A stretch of DNA of 59,738 bases from Nocardia mexicana NBRC 108244. Lineage in GTDB: Bacteria > Actinomycetota > Actinomycetes > Mycobacteriales > Mycobacteriaceae. Shown here in pieces: positions 1 to 9,911 of the stretch. Numbering within the stretch: position 1 is the first letter of the stretch; the number at the start of each line of letters is the position of its first letter. A program made the translations under genes and the position numbers. Under the pieces are notes generated by a model. The model made no database searches. It was not told where the DNA came from and saw only the letters and a program-made list of their open reading frames with translations. The stretch spans positions 1 through 59,738 of the forward strand of contig NZ_BDBV01000095.1 in NCBI RefSeq assembly GCF_001613165.1, written 5' to 3'.

Positions 1-115
1 CATGGTCGGTGTCCGTGACTCGAAGGATCCGGCTGGTCCTGCTTTGGTCTTTACCCCGGCACAGTGGGATGAGTTCTTAGCCGGTCCCCGGACGGGCGAG
101 TTCGAGCGTTCCTGA
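1..115 (+). CDS. DUF397 domain protein, C-terminal fragment
   Basis: Only the last 38 codons are in the window; the gene begins upstream of position 1. The visible peptide has the DUF397 signature V-R-D-S-K-D followed by a central A-L-V-F-T-P and then W-x-x-F, ending in a TGA at 113-115. DUF397 proteins are small (about 60-100 residues) and in actinomycetes usually sit next to an XRE-type helix-turn-helix regulator, acting as part of a regulator pair; that partner would be outside the window. The ATG at position 2 is probably internal, since the motif normally starts further upstream. The family call is firm from the motif; any function is inference. Confidence 0.75.
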   Translation, partial: MVGVRDSKDPAGPALVFTPAQWDEFLAGPRTGEFERS

Positions 116-226
116 CGCGGAATCGCAACGCGCGCAAGCCATCCCGTTCCTGGCGAGGAACTGCTGCGCACGCCAGCCTGCCGTTCGCGCGCGCCGATCA
201 CACCATCCGAGGGGATCCGCTCTCGA

Positions 227-706
227 TCAGCGCGGCGCGGGTACGTCGATGGTCAGCTCGGACGGGTTGGGGTTGGTGCTCACCTGCACGGCTACTCGGC
301 CCGAGCCGTCGAGCGTGAAAAATGCCGCGTGCCAACCGTAGTGGCCGTCGTACTCGGTTTTGCGCGTCTCGGTCTTGTTCGCTCCGGTGTCCAGGTTCCG
401 CATCGTCACGGTGGTGGAGATTTCGCAGCTGCCGCCGGGTGACGCGGACATCGAGCCGAGGGGGTTGGCGTCGGGGGTGAAGCTCACCGTGACCCGGGCC
501 GAGCTGTCGATGAAGCTCGCGAACTCTCCCGCCTGCTGCCCCTGGCTGGCCGCGACCTCGGCGCCGACCTTGCCCGAGCACCCCGCGTCGTTGACCTGGG
601 CGGTTTCGAAATGTAGCGGGTCCGCGGAGGCTGGACCGGCCGGAATTACCAACGCCAGAATCGGCAGGATCGGTGCTGCGACGATCTTCAGTGCGGCTCG
701 CTTCAT
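227..706 (-). CDS. Small secreted protein of unknown function
   Basis: A 159-residue protein with a clear Sec signal peptide: a K-R start, a hydrophobic core of about 20 residues and an A-S-A cleavage site near residue 28. The mature part contains two cysteines (about 40 residues apart within the first 80 mature residues) that could form a disulfide, and is rich in T/S/V as expected of a beta-fold exported protein. The ATG at 706 was chosen because it directly precedes the signal peptide and has a GAGGAGGG ribosome site just upstream; the frame stays open further upstream but would bury the signal. I do not recognise a family. It is transcribed divergently from the mmsA operon. Confidence 0.7.
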   Translation of the reverse strand: MKRAALKIVAAPILPILALVIPAGPASADPLHFETAQVNDAGCSGKVGAEVAASQGQQAGEFASFIDSSARVTVSFTPDANPLGSMSASPGGSCEISTTVTMRNLDTGANKTETRKTEYDGHYGWHAAFFTLDGSGRVAVQVSTNPNPSELTIDVPAPR

Positions 707-824
707 GGCTTCCGTCCCTCCTCGCGTCGACCGCGGGGATAACGCAACTGTCCGGCAAATTGTCTTCATGCTACCCACCCTCGAATCGGTGGGATGGATC
801 ACATCGCGGGCTACCGCCTACCAA

Positions 825-842
825 TACTTGGACGTCCAACTA
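825..842. promoter_or_regulatory. Candidate operator of the valine-degradation operon
   Basis: A perfect 12-bp palindrome TTGGACGTCCAA (828-839) extends to arms TACTTGGAC / GTCCAACTA with one mismatch. It immediately abuts a possible -10 element TATAGG (841-846), about 75 bp before the mmsA start. That placement suits a repressor. No regulator gene lies beside it in the window, so the cognate protein is unknown. Confidence 0.55.
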
Positions 843-919
843 TAGGATGACCGCATACCGCTCGCTCCGGTTCGTTCGGCACGGCGGCAGGCATCGACGG
901 CATCGAGAACAGGACTCGC

Positions 920-2419
<1,500 letters not shown>

Positions 2420-2421
2420 CC

Positions 2422-3561
2422 GTGTTCGCACTCGACGACGACGAGAAGGCGATCACGGAGACCGCCCGCGGCTTCGCCGACGAGCTACTCGCCCCCCACG
2501 CGCTGGAATGGGATGAGCGCAAGCACTTTCCGGTCGACGTGGTCCGCAAGGCCGGATCGCTGGGCATGGGCGGTATCTACGTCGGCGACGACGTGGGCGG
2601 GTCCGGGCTGCGCCGGTTGGATGCGGTGCGCATCTTCGAGCAGCTGGCCACCGGATGTCCGGCGATCGCCGCATACATCTCCATCCACAACATGGTCGCG
2701 TGGATGATCGACAGCTACGGGAGCGAGGCGCAGCGGCATCGCTGGCTGCCCGGCCTGACGTCGATGGATCTGCTCGGCAGCTACGCCCTGACCGAGCCGG
2801 GTGTCGGCTCCGACGCGGCGGCCCTGAGCACCAAGGCCGTTCGCGACGGCGACGACTACTTGCTCACGGGCGTCAAGCAATTCATCTCCGGCGCGGGCAG
2901 TACCGACGTCTACGTGGTGATGGCGCGCAGCGGTGCCGACGGGGCGCGGGGCATCTCCGCCTTCATCGTCCCGGCCGACACCCCGGGAATCTCCTTCGGC
3001 GCCAACGAGAAGAAGATGGGCTGGAACGCGCAGCCCACCCGGCAGGTGATCCTCGACGACGTCCGGGTGCCCGCGGCGAATCTGCTCGGCGCCGAGGGCA
3101 ACGGCTTCCGCATCGCCATGAACGGGCTCAATGGGGGGCGGCTCAATATCGCGGCCTGCTCGCTGGGCGGCGCGCAGTCCGCACTGGACAAGTCCGTGGC
3201 ATATCTGGCGCAGCGCAAGGCATTCGGCGCGCGGCTGCTGGACAATCCGGCACTGCAGTTCGAACTGGCCGATATGCGGACATCGGTGGAGGCCGCCCGG
3301 ACGCTGCTCTGGCGTGCCGCGGCGGCGCTGGACGCCGACGCCGACGACAAGGTGGAGCTGTGCGCGATGGCCAAGCGCTTCACCACCGACGCCGGATTCG
3401 AGGTCGCCAACAAGGCGCTGCAATTGCACGGCGGCTACGGCTATCTGGCCGAGTACGGCCTGGAGAAGATCGTCCGGGATCTGCGGGTGCACCAGATCCT
3501 CGAGGGCACCAACGAAATCATGCGGGTGGTCGTGGCCCGCTCAGTGGTAGGAGCAGCATGA
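2422..3561 (+). CDS. Acyl-CoA dehydrogenase, probably isobutyryl-CoA dehydrogenase
   Basis: A 379-residue FAD acyl-CoA dehydrogenase, normal length, starting at GTG 2 bp after mmsA. Family marks are Y-A-L-T-E-P-x-x-G-S-D (FAD and substrate contact), the R-K-A-F-G segment, and the C-terminal Q-I-L-E-G-T-N-E-I-M motif. The glutamate in E-G-T-N-E (about residue 361) is the expected catalytic base of the short/branched-chain group. Its place between mmsA and the 3-hydroxyisobutyryl-CoA hydrolase implies that it converts isobutyryl-CoA to methacrylyl-CoA in valine breakdown. That substrate is inferred from context; 2-methylbutyryl-CoA is possible as well. Its stop overlaps the next start by 4 bp, so translation is probably coupled. 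Confidence 0.9.
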   Translation: MFALDDDEKAITETARGFADELLAPHALEWDERKHFPVDVVRKAGSLGMGGIYVGDDVGGSGLRRLDAVRIFEQLATGCPAIAAYISIHNMVAWMIDSYGSEAQRHRWLPGLTSMDLLGSYALTEPGVGSDAAALSTKAVRDGDDYLLTGVKQFISGAGSTDVYVVMARSGADGARGISAFIVPADTPGISFGANEKKMGWNAQPTRQVILDDVRVPAANLLGAEGNGFRIAMNGLNGGRLNIAACSLGGAQSALDKSVAYLAQRKAFGARLLDNPALQFELADMRTSVEAARTLLWRAAAALDADADDKVELCAMAKRFTTDAGFEVANKALQLHGGYGYLAEYGLEKIVRDLRVHQILEGTNEIMRVVVARSVVGAA

Positions 3562-4646
3562 GCGACGAGGTTCTGATCTCCCAGCGCGACGGGCTCGGCC
3601 TGATCACGCTGAACCGACCCAAGGCGATCAATGCGCTGAATCATCCGATGGCGCTGGCGATCCTGACCGCCTTGCGGGAGTGGGCCGACGACGACGAGGT
3701 GCGCGCGGTGGTCGTGACCGGCGCGGGCGAGCGCGGCCTGTGCGCGGGCGGCGACATCGTCGCCATCTATAACGATGCGAAAGACAATGCGGCGCAGGAG
3801 GAGTCGGGCTCCCATCGCGCGGCGGACTCCGCCACCGGCCGGTTCTGGCGTGACGAGTACATCCTCAATGCCTATATCGGCCGGTACCCCAAGCCCTACG
3901 TGGTCGTCATGGACGGCATCGTGATGGGTGGCGGCGTCGGGCTTTCCGGGCACGGCAGCCACCGCATCGTCACCGAGCGGTCCAAGGTCGGCATGCCGGA
4001 GACCGGCATCGGCTTCATCCCGGATGTCGGTGGCACCTACCTGCTTTCGCGCACGCCGGGCGAGATCGGCGCCCATGTCGCGCTCACCACCGCGCGCATG
4101 AGCGCGGGCGACGCCATCGCCGCCGGATTCGCCGACTACTTCGTCCCCTCCGATCAGATTCCGGCGCTGCTGGAGGCGCTGCACACCGCGGAGCCCGATG
4201 TGGCGATCGCCAAGTTCGCCCAGCAGGCCCCGGAGTCCGGGCTTGTCGCGCAACAGGACTGGATCGACGCCTGCTACAGCGCCGATACCGTCGAGGAGAT
4301 CGTCGCGCGGCTGCAGGCGCGCCCCGAGCCCGCGGCGAACCAGGCGGCCACCGACGTGCTGTCGAAATCGCCCGTGGCGCTGAAGGTTACGTTGCGCTCG
4401 CTGCGCAATGCCGGTGCGGCCGCGAGCCTCGAGGAGGCGCTGAACGAGGAGTACCGGGTCTCGGTGGCCTCGCTGTCCAGCCACGATCTGGTCGAGGGCA
4501 TCCGCGCGCAGGTGGTGGACAAGGACCGCAACCCGCGGTGGCAGCCCGCCGCCCTCGCCGACGTCCCGGCCGGACAGGTCGACGCCTACTTCGCCGAGCT
4601 GGGCGACGACGAGCTGAATCTCGTTGCCCCGGAAGGAAACCGATGA
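3558..4646 (+). CDS. 3-hydroxyisobutyryl-CoA hydrolase
   Basis: A 362-residue crotonase-fold enzyme. The length matches 3-hydroxyisobutyryl-CoA hydrolases rather than plain enoyl-CoA hydratases (about 260). Oxyanion-hole motifs are L-C-A-G-G-D-I and M-G-G-G-V-G-L-S, and the catalytic glutamate is in M-P-E-T-G-I-G-F-I-P-D, the segment characteristic of this hydrolase. It releases CoA from 3-hydroxyisobutyryl-CoA so that the free acid can be oxidised by the next gene product. The ATG at 3558 overlaps the preceding TGA (ATGA). The frame is open far upstream, through the dehydrogenase gene, but that extension has no family similarity, so the overlap start was chosen. Confidence 0.9.
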   Translation: MSDEVLISQRDGLGLITLNRPKAINALNHPMALAILTALREWADDDEVRAVVVTGAGERGLCAGGDIVAIYNDAKDNAAQEESGSHRAADSATGRFWRDEYILNAYIGRYPKPYVVVMDGIVMGGGVGLSGHGSHRIVTERSKVGMPETGIGFIPDVGGTYLLSRTPGEIGAHVALTTARMSAGDAIAAGFADYFVPSDQIPALLEALHTAEPDVAIAKFAQQAPESGLVAQQDWIDACYSADTVEEIVARLQARPEPAANQAATDVLSKSPVALKVTLRSLRNAGAAASLEEALNEEYRVSVASLSSHDLVEGIRAQVVDKDRNPRWQPAALADVPAGQVDAYFAELGDDELNLVAPEGNR

Positions 4647-5539
4647 GCATCAAGGTCGCATTCCTCGGCCTCGGCCACATGGGTGGTCCGATGGCCGCGA
4701 ACCTGGTGAAGGCCGGATACGAGGTCCTGGCCTTCGACCCGGTCCCCGCCGCACAGGAGCAGGCCCGCACCGACGGCGCCACCGTCGTCGACACCGGCGC
4801 CGCGGCCGCCGCCGAGGCAGAGATCGTCATCACCATGCTGCCCAACGGCCGCATCGTCCTCGACGCCTATCCGGACCTGCTGGCCGCCGCCAAGCCCGGC
4901 ACGCTGTTCATCGACTGCTCCACCATCGACGTCGGCGATGCCAAGCAGGCCGCGGAACTGGCTGTGGCGGCAGGACATCGGGCCCTGGACGCTCCGGTCT
5001 CCGGCGGCGTCGCGGGCGCGGCGGCGGGCACGCTCACCTTCATGGTCGGCGGGGAGGCCGAGGACTTCGCCGCGGCCCAGCCGCTGCTCGACGTGATGGG
5101 CGGCAAGGTCGTGCACTGCGGTGGCGCGGGCGTCGGCCAGGCCGCCAAGGTCTGCAACAACATGATGCTGGGCATCTCCATGATCGGCCTGTCCGAGGCC
5201 ATCGTGCTCGGCGAGAAGCTGGGTCTGACGCACGAGAAGTTCTTCGACGTGGTCTCGACGGCCTCCGGGCAGTGCTGGGCGCTGACCACCTACTGTCCGG
5301 TCCCCGGACCCGTACCGACCAGCCCGGCCAACAACGACTACCGGCCCGGATTCGCCACCGCCCTGATGACGAAGGACCTGGGCCTGGCCGCGAATGCGCT
5401 GCGCGACAACGGCGTCGACGGGCAGATCGGCATGCTCGCCGCCGAGCTCTACAGCCGGTTCAACCAGGCCGAGGCGGACAAGGACTTCTCCGCTATCGTG
5501 ACCGATATTCGCAAGCGATCCGGAGAGGAAACCCTGTGA
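4643..5539 (+). CDS. mmsB: 3-hydroxyisobutyrate dehydrogenase
   Basis: A 298-residue NAD(P)-dependent beta-hydroxyacid dehydrogenase. The N-terminal Rossmann motif F-L-G-L-G-H-M-G-G-P-M is intact. The substrate loop D-A-P-V-S-G-G-V-A-G-A and the catalytic lysine motif K-V-C-N-N-M (about residue 171) are those of the 3-hydroxyisobutyrate subgroup. It oxidises 3-hydroxyisobutyrate to methylmalonate semialdehyde, which MmsA then consumes, so the operon forms a complete lower valine pathway. The start overlaps the hydrolase stop by 4 bp, and AAGGAAA stands just upstream as the ribosome site. Confidence 0.93.
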   Translation: MSIKVAFLGLGHMGGPMAANLVKAGYEVLAFDPVPAAQEQARTDGATVVDTGAAAAAEAEIVITMLPNGRIVLDAYPDLLAAAKPGTLFIDCSTIDVGDAKQAAELAVAAGHRALDAPVSGGVAGAAAGTLTFMVGGEAEDFAAAQPLLDVMGGKVVHCGGAGVGQAAKVCNNMMLGISMIGLSEAIVLGEKLGLTHEKFFDVVSTASGQCWALTTYCPVPGPVPTSPANNDYRPGFATALMTKDLGLAANALRDNGVDGQIGMLAAELYSRFNQAEADKDFSAIVTDIRKRSGEETL

Positions 5540-6312
5540 CCGACTTCGAGACCATCCTGCTGGAGCGCAAGGGCCGCGTCGCCCGTCTCACGCTGAACCG
5601 GCCGAAGGCCCTCAACGCGCTGAACTCGCAGGTGCTCACCGATATCACCGCCGCCCTCGACGAGCTCGAGGCCGACGAGAACATCGGTGCTGTCGTGCTC
5701 ACCGGGTCCGAGAAGGCGTTCGCCGCCGGGGCCGACATCAAGGAGATGCAGAGCAAGTCCTATATGGACATGTTCCTGGCCGACCACTTCGCCGGGTGGG
5801 ACCGCCTCACCGCCTTCCGCAAGCCGATCATCGCCGCGGTCTCCGGATACGCCCTCGGCGGCGGCTGCGAGCTCGCGATGATGTGCGACATCCTGATCGC
5901 CGCGGATACCGCCAAGTTCGGCCAGCCCGAGATCAAGCTGGGTGTGATTCCGGGAATGGGCGGTTCGCAGCGGCTCACCCGCGCGGTCGGCAAGGCCAAG
6001 GCGATGGACCTGATCCTCACCGGCCGCAACATGGGCGCCGAGGAGGCCGAGCGCGCGGGCCTGGTGGCCCGGATCGTGCCCGCCGCCGACCTGGTATCGA
6101 CCGCCCTCGAGGTGGCCGAAACCATTGCGGGCATGTCGCTGCCCTCGGTGATGATCGCCAAGGAGGCGGTGAACCGCTCTTACGAGACCACCCTCACCGA
6201 GGGCCTGCGCTTCGAACGCCGAGTCTTCCACTCCCTGTTCGCCACCGAGGACCAGACCGAGGGCATGAACGCCTTCGTAGAAAAGCGCCCGGCCAACTTC
6301 ACCAACCGCTGA
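5536..6312 (+). CDS. Enoyl-CoA hydratase
   Basis: A 258-residue crotonase-family enoyl-CoA hydratase, exact family length. It has the oxyanion motifs A-A-G-A-D-I-K-E-M and G-Y-A-L-G-G-G-C-E-L and both catalytic glutamates (in G-G-G-C-E-L and Q-P-E-I-K-L-G). In this operon it would hydrate methacrylyl-CoA to 3-hydroxyisobutyryl-CoA, filling the step between the dehydrogenase and the hydrolase, although enzymes of this group are usually broad. It starts at GTG overlapping the mmsB stop by 4 bp and is the last gene of the operon; a repeat cluster follows directly. Confidence 0.92.
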   Translation: MTDFETILLERKGRVARLTLNRPKALNALNSQVLTDITAALDELEADENIGAVVLTGSEKAFAAGADIKEMQSKSYMDMFLADHFAGWDRLTAFRKPIIAAVSGYALGGGCELAMMCDILIAADTAKFGQPEIKLGVIPGMGGSQRLTRAVGKAKAMDLILTGRNMGAEEAERAGLVARIVPAADLVSTALEVAETIAGMSLPSVMIAKEAVNRSYETTLTEGLRFERRVFHSLFATEDQTEGMNAFVEKRPANFTNR

Positions 6313-6490
6313 TTCCGGCCAAGAGCACGCCGGAATGACTGGGGCCGGCACGCCGGAATGACCGACGCAGACGGCAGCCTGCATTCCTGGCGTGCGTTTC
6401 AGCTTCATTCCCGGCGTGCGTCTTCGACGTCATTCCCGGCATGCTTTTGGCCGGGATCTCACTGTGGATTCCGGCCGAAAGCACGCCGGA
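6311..6490. repeat. Cluster of a dispersed hairpin repeat
   Basis: The 224 bp after the valine operon are dominated by copies of one short inverted repeat. The clearest forward copy is 6431-6460, with stem CCCGGC and GGCCGGG around ATGCTTT. A reverse-orientation copy is at 6467-6490, another reverse copy at 6312-6338, and partial copies at about 6341-6362 and 6388-6430. The same element recurs at 38585, 39638 and 54706. It resembles REP-type extragenic palindromes and may also end transcription of the operon. Confidence 0.8.
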
Positions 6491-6536
6491 GATGGGGGAG
6501 TGGGCGTGGGTGTTCCTGCAGGTGGAGGGCGCGAAA

Positions 6537-7601
6537 TTACCTGGGCTGGGCGGGTTTTGCGGGGGTGCCCGCCACTTCGACCGGGGAAGGCGCGACGCCG
6601 TGGGTTGTCGGCTGCGGGGTTTGGCGGTCGGCGGCGAGTAGTCCGGCCACCGTTGCGCCCAGTGTTGCCGTGACCGCCAGGGCCGCGACCACCTTGCGGC
6701 GGGAGACCGGGGACGATCCGTCGGGGCGTAGGACCGGGGCGGCGAAACGGACGCCGCGCACCCGGCGCGCCGAGGGCATCTGCGTCGCCATCAGCACGGC
6801 GCCACGGGCCGAAACATATTCCGGCTCAGGGTCGTAGATCACCGGCAGATCCAGCATCTGCGCCAGCGACTCGCGAATACCCGGATTGCGCGTGCAGCCG
6901 CCCAGCAGCGCCAGCGCCTGTGCCGGAACGCCCGTCTCCTCCATCTGCTGCCGCACGAACGAGACCGAATGGTGGATCCCGGCTGCCACGAGTTCGCTGA
7001 AATCGCTGCGGGTGAACACCATTCGGGTACCGGTCAGCGGATCGCTGGTGGTGAGCACCGGGGTGGAGGTCAGCGCCTCCTTGTAGGCGCGGCTGGTCGG
7101 CTTGTCGATCATCACCCCGCCGTGCGCCAGTCGCCAGCGCAGCAGCGCGTCGTGGCCGTCGCCGCCGAGCACCGTGCTGCGCCGGGCCGCCAGGATGGCG
7201 TCGGTGCGGCAGTCGGCGCCGGTGACGGTGAGGCCCGAGGCGCCCAGGTCGTAGAGCACCACGGCGCCCTCGTCCGGCAGCTGGCCGCTGAACCGCAGGT
7301 ACCGCAGCTGCGCCACCGGCTCGTCGACGATGGTGAGCCGGCTGCGCCCGGCCGTGGTGCGGATCGCGTCGGCGTGTACCGCGCTGCGGGAGGTCACCGC
7401 GATGCCGGTGATGAACTCGTCGCGGCGGGCCGCCGATTCGCGCATCAGGCGGATCGCCTGGAAAACCGGCTCCTCGACGCCGCCGCCCGCGCGGCGCGGC
7501 ACCGTGCAGCGGTCGATGGGCGGCAGATGAGGCTGATCGGAGTGAGTGAGCATCGCGCGAGCGCCCCCAGCGCCCGCCGACACCCCCAGGACCAGCACCA
7601 T
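6537..7601 (-). CDS. Hsp70/actin-fold ATPase-like membrane-anchored protein
   Basis: A 354-residue protein with the DnaK/actin-type nucleotide fold. A phosphate-2-like loop is seen in L-Y-D-L-G-A-S-G-L-T-V and an adenosine motif in A-L-L-G-G-C-T-R-N-P-G-I. It lacks an Hsp70 substrate-binding domain. Instead a single membrane segment (about residues 304-324) is followed by a 30-residue Pro/Thr/Ala-rich tail, so the ATPase part would be cytoplasmic and the tail outside. Such orphan Hsp70-family proteins are common in mycolata and mostly uncharacterised; no co-chaperone is nearby. The extreme N-terminus (first about 18 residues) is uncertain because no good ribosome site is visible. Confidence 0.75.
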   Translation of the reverse strand: MVLVLGVSAGAGGARAMLTHSDQPHLPPIDRCTVPRRAGGGVEEPVFQAIRLMRESAARRDEFITGIAVTSRSAVHADAIRTTAGRSRLTIVDEPVAQLRYLRFSGQLPDEGAVVLYDLGASGLTVTGADCRTDAILAARRSTVLGGDGHDALLRWRLAHGGVMIDKPTSRAYKEALTSTPVLTTSDPLTGTRMVFTRSDFSELVAAGIHHSVSFVRQQMEETGVPAQALALLGGCTRNPGIRESLAQMLDLPVIYDPEPEYVSARGAVLMATQMPSARRVRGVRFAAPVLRPDGSSPVSRRKVVAALAVTATLGATVAGLLAADRQTPQPTTHGVAPSPVEVAGTPAKPAQPR

Positions 7602-7682
7602 GGCTCCATGGTGGACCTTTTGCGCGCTGATGTGAAGACGGGGGCCGGAATGTCGCTGGCAGGATGCTGAACGGTTATCGCA

Positions 7683-8219
7683 TCATGCCCATCGGGTCGG
7701 CGTGTCGCCCGTGTCGAAGTCGCCGGCCGATCGCCGGAACTCCGCGAGCAATTGCAGCAGCAGCTGCAGCCGGTCCGGTGCCAGACCCGGGAGTGCGAAG
7801 ACCCGCTCGTTCAGTTCCCGCGTCGCCTCCGCCACCAGCTCGCGACCGGCGCCGGTGATCTCGATCAAGGTTGCTCGACGGTCGCTGGGATGCGGTACGC
7901 GCTTGACGAGATGGGCCGCTTCCAATCGGTCGACCGTATTGGTGACGCTGGTCGGGTGCACCTGCAGCCGCGCGCTGGCCATCGCCATCGGCAGCGCGCC
8001 GGTCTTGCTGAAACTCAGCAGCATCAGCAGTTCGTACCGGGAAAACGTCAGCCCCGACGGGCGCAGCGCCTCGTCCACCCGCGCCATCACGATCTGCTGC
8101 GCCCGCACCAGCGAGGTGACCGCGGCCATCCCGTCCGCGACCTCACCCCAGCCGTGGGCGGTCCACTGACGGTGGGCCTCCTCGATGGGATCCAGGGGGA
8201 GCGGGCGGGTGGCAGCCAT
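7683..8219 (-). CDS. MarR-family transcriptional regulator
   Basis: A 178-residue winged-helix regulator. The wHTH core runs from about residue 55 to 130: F-S-R-Y-E-L-L-M-L-L, then the recognition helix H-P-T-S-V-T-N-T-V-D-R-L and the wing D-R-R-A-T-L-I-E-I-T. Terminal helices for dimerisation flank it. The ATG at 8219 is preceded, reading the minus strand, by TAAACT six bases upstream, with no ribosome site, so the transcript is probably leaderless. Neighbours are the Hsp70-like gene and tRNA-Cys; neither looks like a typical MarR target, so its regulon is unknown. Confidence 0.88.
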   Translation of the reverse strand: MAATRPLPLDPIEEAHRQWTAHGWGEVADGMAAVTSLVRAQQIVMARVDEALRPSGLTFSRYELLMLLSFSKTGALPMAMASARLQVHPTSVTNTVDRLEAAHLVKRVPHPSDRRATLIEITGAGRELVAEATRELNERVFALPGLAPDRLQLLLQLLAEFRRSAGDFDTGDTPTRWA

Positions 8220-8313
8220 AGGGTGAGTTTAGGGGGTATGTGGACGACTGTTCCGATCATCGTGACGCCAACCCTGGGCAGCTGGCGGCCGGTCGCGCAG
8301 TATTGGTCTCGAT

Positions 8314-8384
8314 GCGGGTGTGCCTGAGTGGTTAGGGGGCGGTCTGCAAAACCGTGTACGCGGGTTCGATTCCCGCCACTCGCT
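8314..8384 (+). tRNA. tRNA-Cys (GCA)
   Basis: A 71-nt cloverleaf. The acceptor stem GCGGGTG pairs with CACTCGC (one G-U). The anticodon loop is CTGCAAA with anticodon GCA on a five-base stem, and the T arm is GCGGG-TTCGATT-CCCGC. The discriminator base is T, as expected for cysteine tRNA. CCA is not encoded. Confidence 0.95.
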
Positions 8385-8423
8385 CTGTATTTCGGCGCCG
8401 CCTCCGGTGTCGCGGGGCTTGTA

Positions 8424-9845
8424 CTATGACAGGCCCGAAAAGTCTCGTGGGACAACGTGGTTGCGGTCGGCTGTTGTGCCCAGGGTGTATTCCGGGAGTA
8501 GGCCCAGGTATTCGGATCGGGTGCGGGTGCTCCAGCGGCGGGAGAGGTCCGTGCGGGTTTTGTAGAAGTTGGCCATGTAGCCGCCCTCGTAGAGGCGGAG
8601 CAGGGTGTAACCGCCTGGATATTCCTTGACGGCGGCGACCTCGAGGAATTCCACGTTCAGGGGGAGGTCTGCGGGGGAGCGGCGGTTGCGGTGGGTGTGG
8701 CCGCTGTGGTGTAGGAAGACGCCGGGGGCGGACTGGTACAGCGTTTGGAGTTGGATTGCGTCGGGGCGGTTCAGGACGAAACTCGGTCCGGCGATATTGG
8801 ATACGGCCGAATCCTGCGTGACGGGATGGTGGCCGAACATCAGCGTCGGGCGGTCCGGGTCCGCGCGCAGGAGCTCACGCACGCGGTCGAACTGCGCGCG
8901 GTCGATGCTGCCGCCCGCGGCGTCGAGTTCGGTGGTGTCCAGGCCCAGCAGGCGCAGGCCGCCCACCCGGTGGTCGATCACATCGCCTCGGGCGGTGAAG
9001 GTTTCGCCCCAGCAGTCGTGGTGTTCGGCGTCGGCCACCACCGGGCATCCGGCGTACTCGGCGCCGGTGTGTGGCCGGTCGTGATTGCCGCGGGCGGCGA
9101 ACCAGTCCCGTCCCGAGACGCCCCATTCGTCCAAATGTGCTCGGACACCGCGAGATTGGGCGGCCGTCGCCTCGGAGGTCAGGTCTCCGGCCAGGATCAG
9201 GTGGTCGGCACCGCGGTCCGGGCGGCGCAGATCGTCGAGCACGGCGGCGAGCATCACCTCCGGATACGGCGCCAGCCCCGGCTCCTGTCGTGCCCCCGGC
9301 GGCAGGTCGGCCGCGATCAGTCCGCTCACCTCCTCGCCGAAATGCACGTCGTTGCACAGTGCGACGGTGCGCAGCGGGCGCCCGGGCGGCGGCACCAAAG
9401 TCGTGAATTCCCCGGTGCATTCGGGACTCGCGGGCATGCGAGTCACGAGATTCAGCGCCGGAGTGGCACGGACGCCGTCCGACCAGGCCTCGAACCGATA
9501 GGCGCGGCCCGGCTCCAAGCCATCGACCTCGGCATAGTGGAACGGGGTCGGTTCCGGATCGGCGGGGAAGTGCACCGCCGCCGGAGCCCGCGAATCCGCC
9601 GGAGCGAGCCGGACCTCCGTCCCCGCCGCCACGGGGGCCGGGCCACCGCCCGCACCGGGTGCCAGCGTGGTCCACGTCAGCACCACCGAGGTGTCGGTGA
9701 CGGTGACGACCTCGAGATCGGTGGCGATCATCGAATTCGCCTGTGCACGAGCAGGTCCCGGCCGGAGGATCGGCAGCAGCGGCACCGCGGCGGCCAGGCC
9801 GAGGGCCTGCAGCGCGCGACGCCGGTTCGGTCCGCAGCAGGTCAT
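8424..9845 (-). CDS. Tat-exported calcineurin-like metallophosphoesterase
   Basis: A 473-residue secreted phosphoesterase. The N-terminus has a twin-arginine motif N-R-R-R-A-L-Q-A-L-G, a hydrophobic stretch and an A-R-A cleavage site near residue 34. A fibronectin-like N-terminal domain (about 40-135) precedes the catalytic domain, as in purple-acid-phosphatase-like enzymes. All metal-binding blocks are present: C-N-D-V-H, A-G-D-L-T, R-G-N-H-D, G-H-H-P-V and the late G-H-T-H. Substrate is unknown; phosphodiester or nucleotide scavenging outside the cell is plausible. A GAGGGTGG ribosome site precedes the ATG. It faces tRNA-Cys tail to tail. Confidence 0.85.
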   Translation of the reverse strand: MTCCGPNRRRALQALGLAAAVPLLPILRPGPARAQANSMIATDLEVVTVTDTSVVLTWTTLAPGAGGGPAPVAAGTEVRLAPADSRAPAAVHFPADPEPTPFHYAEVDGLEPGRAYRFEAWSDGVRATPALNLVTRMPASPECTGEFTTLVPPPGRPLRTVALCNDVHFGEEVSGLIAADLPPGARQEPGLAPYPEVMLAAVLDDLRRPDRGADHLILAGDLTSEATAAQSRGVRAHLDEWGVSGRDWFAARGNHDRPHTGAEYAGCPVVADAEHHDCWGETFTARGDVIDHRVGGLRLLGLDTTELDAAGGSIDRAQFDRVRELLRADPDRPTLMFGHHPVTQDSAVSNIAGPSFVLNRPDAIQLQTLYQSAPGVFLHHSGHTHRNRRSPADLPLNVEFLEVAAVKEYPGGYTLLRLYEGGYMANFYKTRTDLSRRWSTRTRSEYLGLLPEYTLGTTADRNHVVPRDFSGLS

Positions 9846-9911
9846 CGCCAGCCCACCCTCATCCGCGATCTCGCCGTTGGTGCACCCTGTCCCGGCGACC
9901 GTATCAGGGGA

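Noticed and set aside
2655..3557. N-terminal extension of the 3-hydroxyisobutyryl-CoA hydrolase
   Set aside because: The extension is an out-of-frame reading of the acyl-CoA dehydrogenase; the ATGA overlap start gives the normal family length.
6358..6840. Short plus-strand frames in and after the repeat cluster at 6.3-6.8 kb
   Set aside because: They are built from the hairpin repeats and antisense of the Hsp70-like gene, with no ribosome site or conserved feature.
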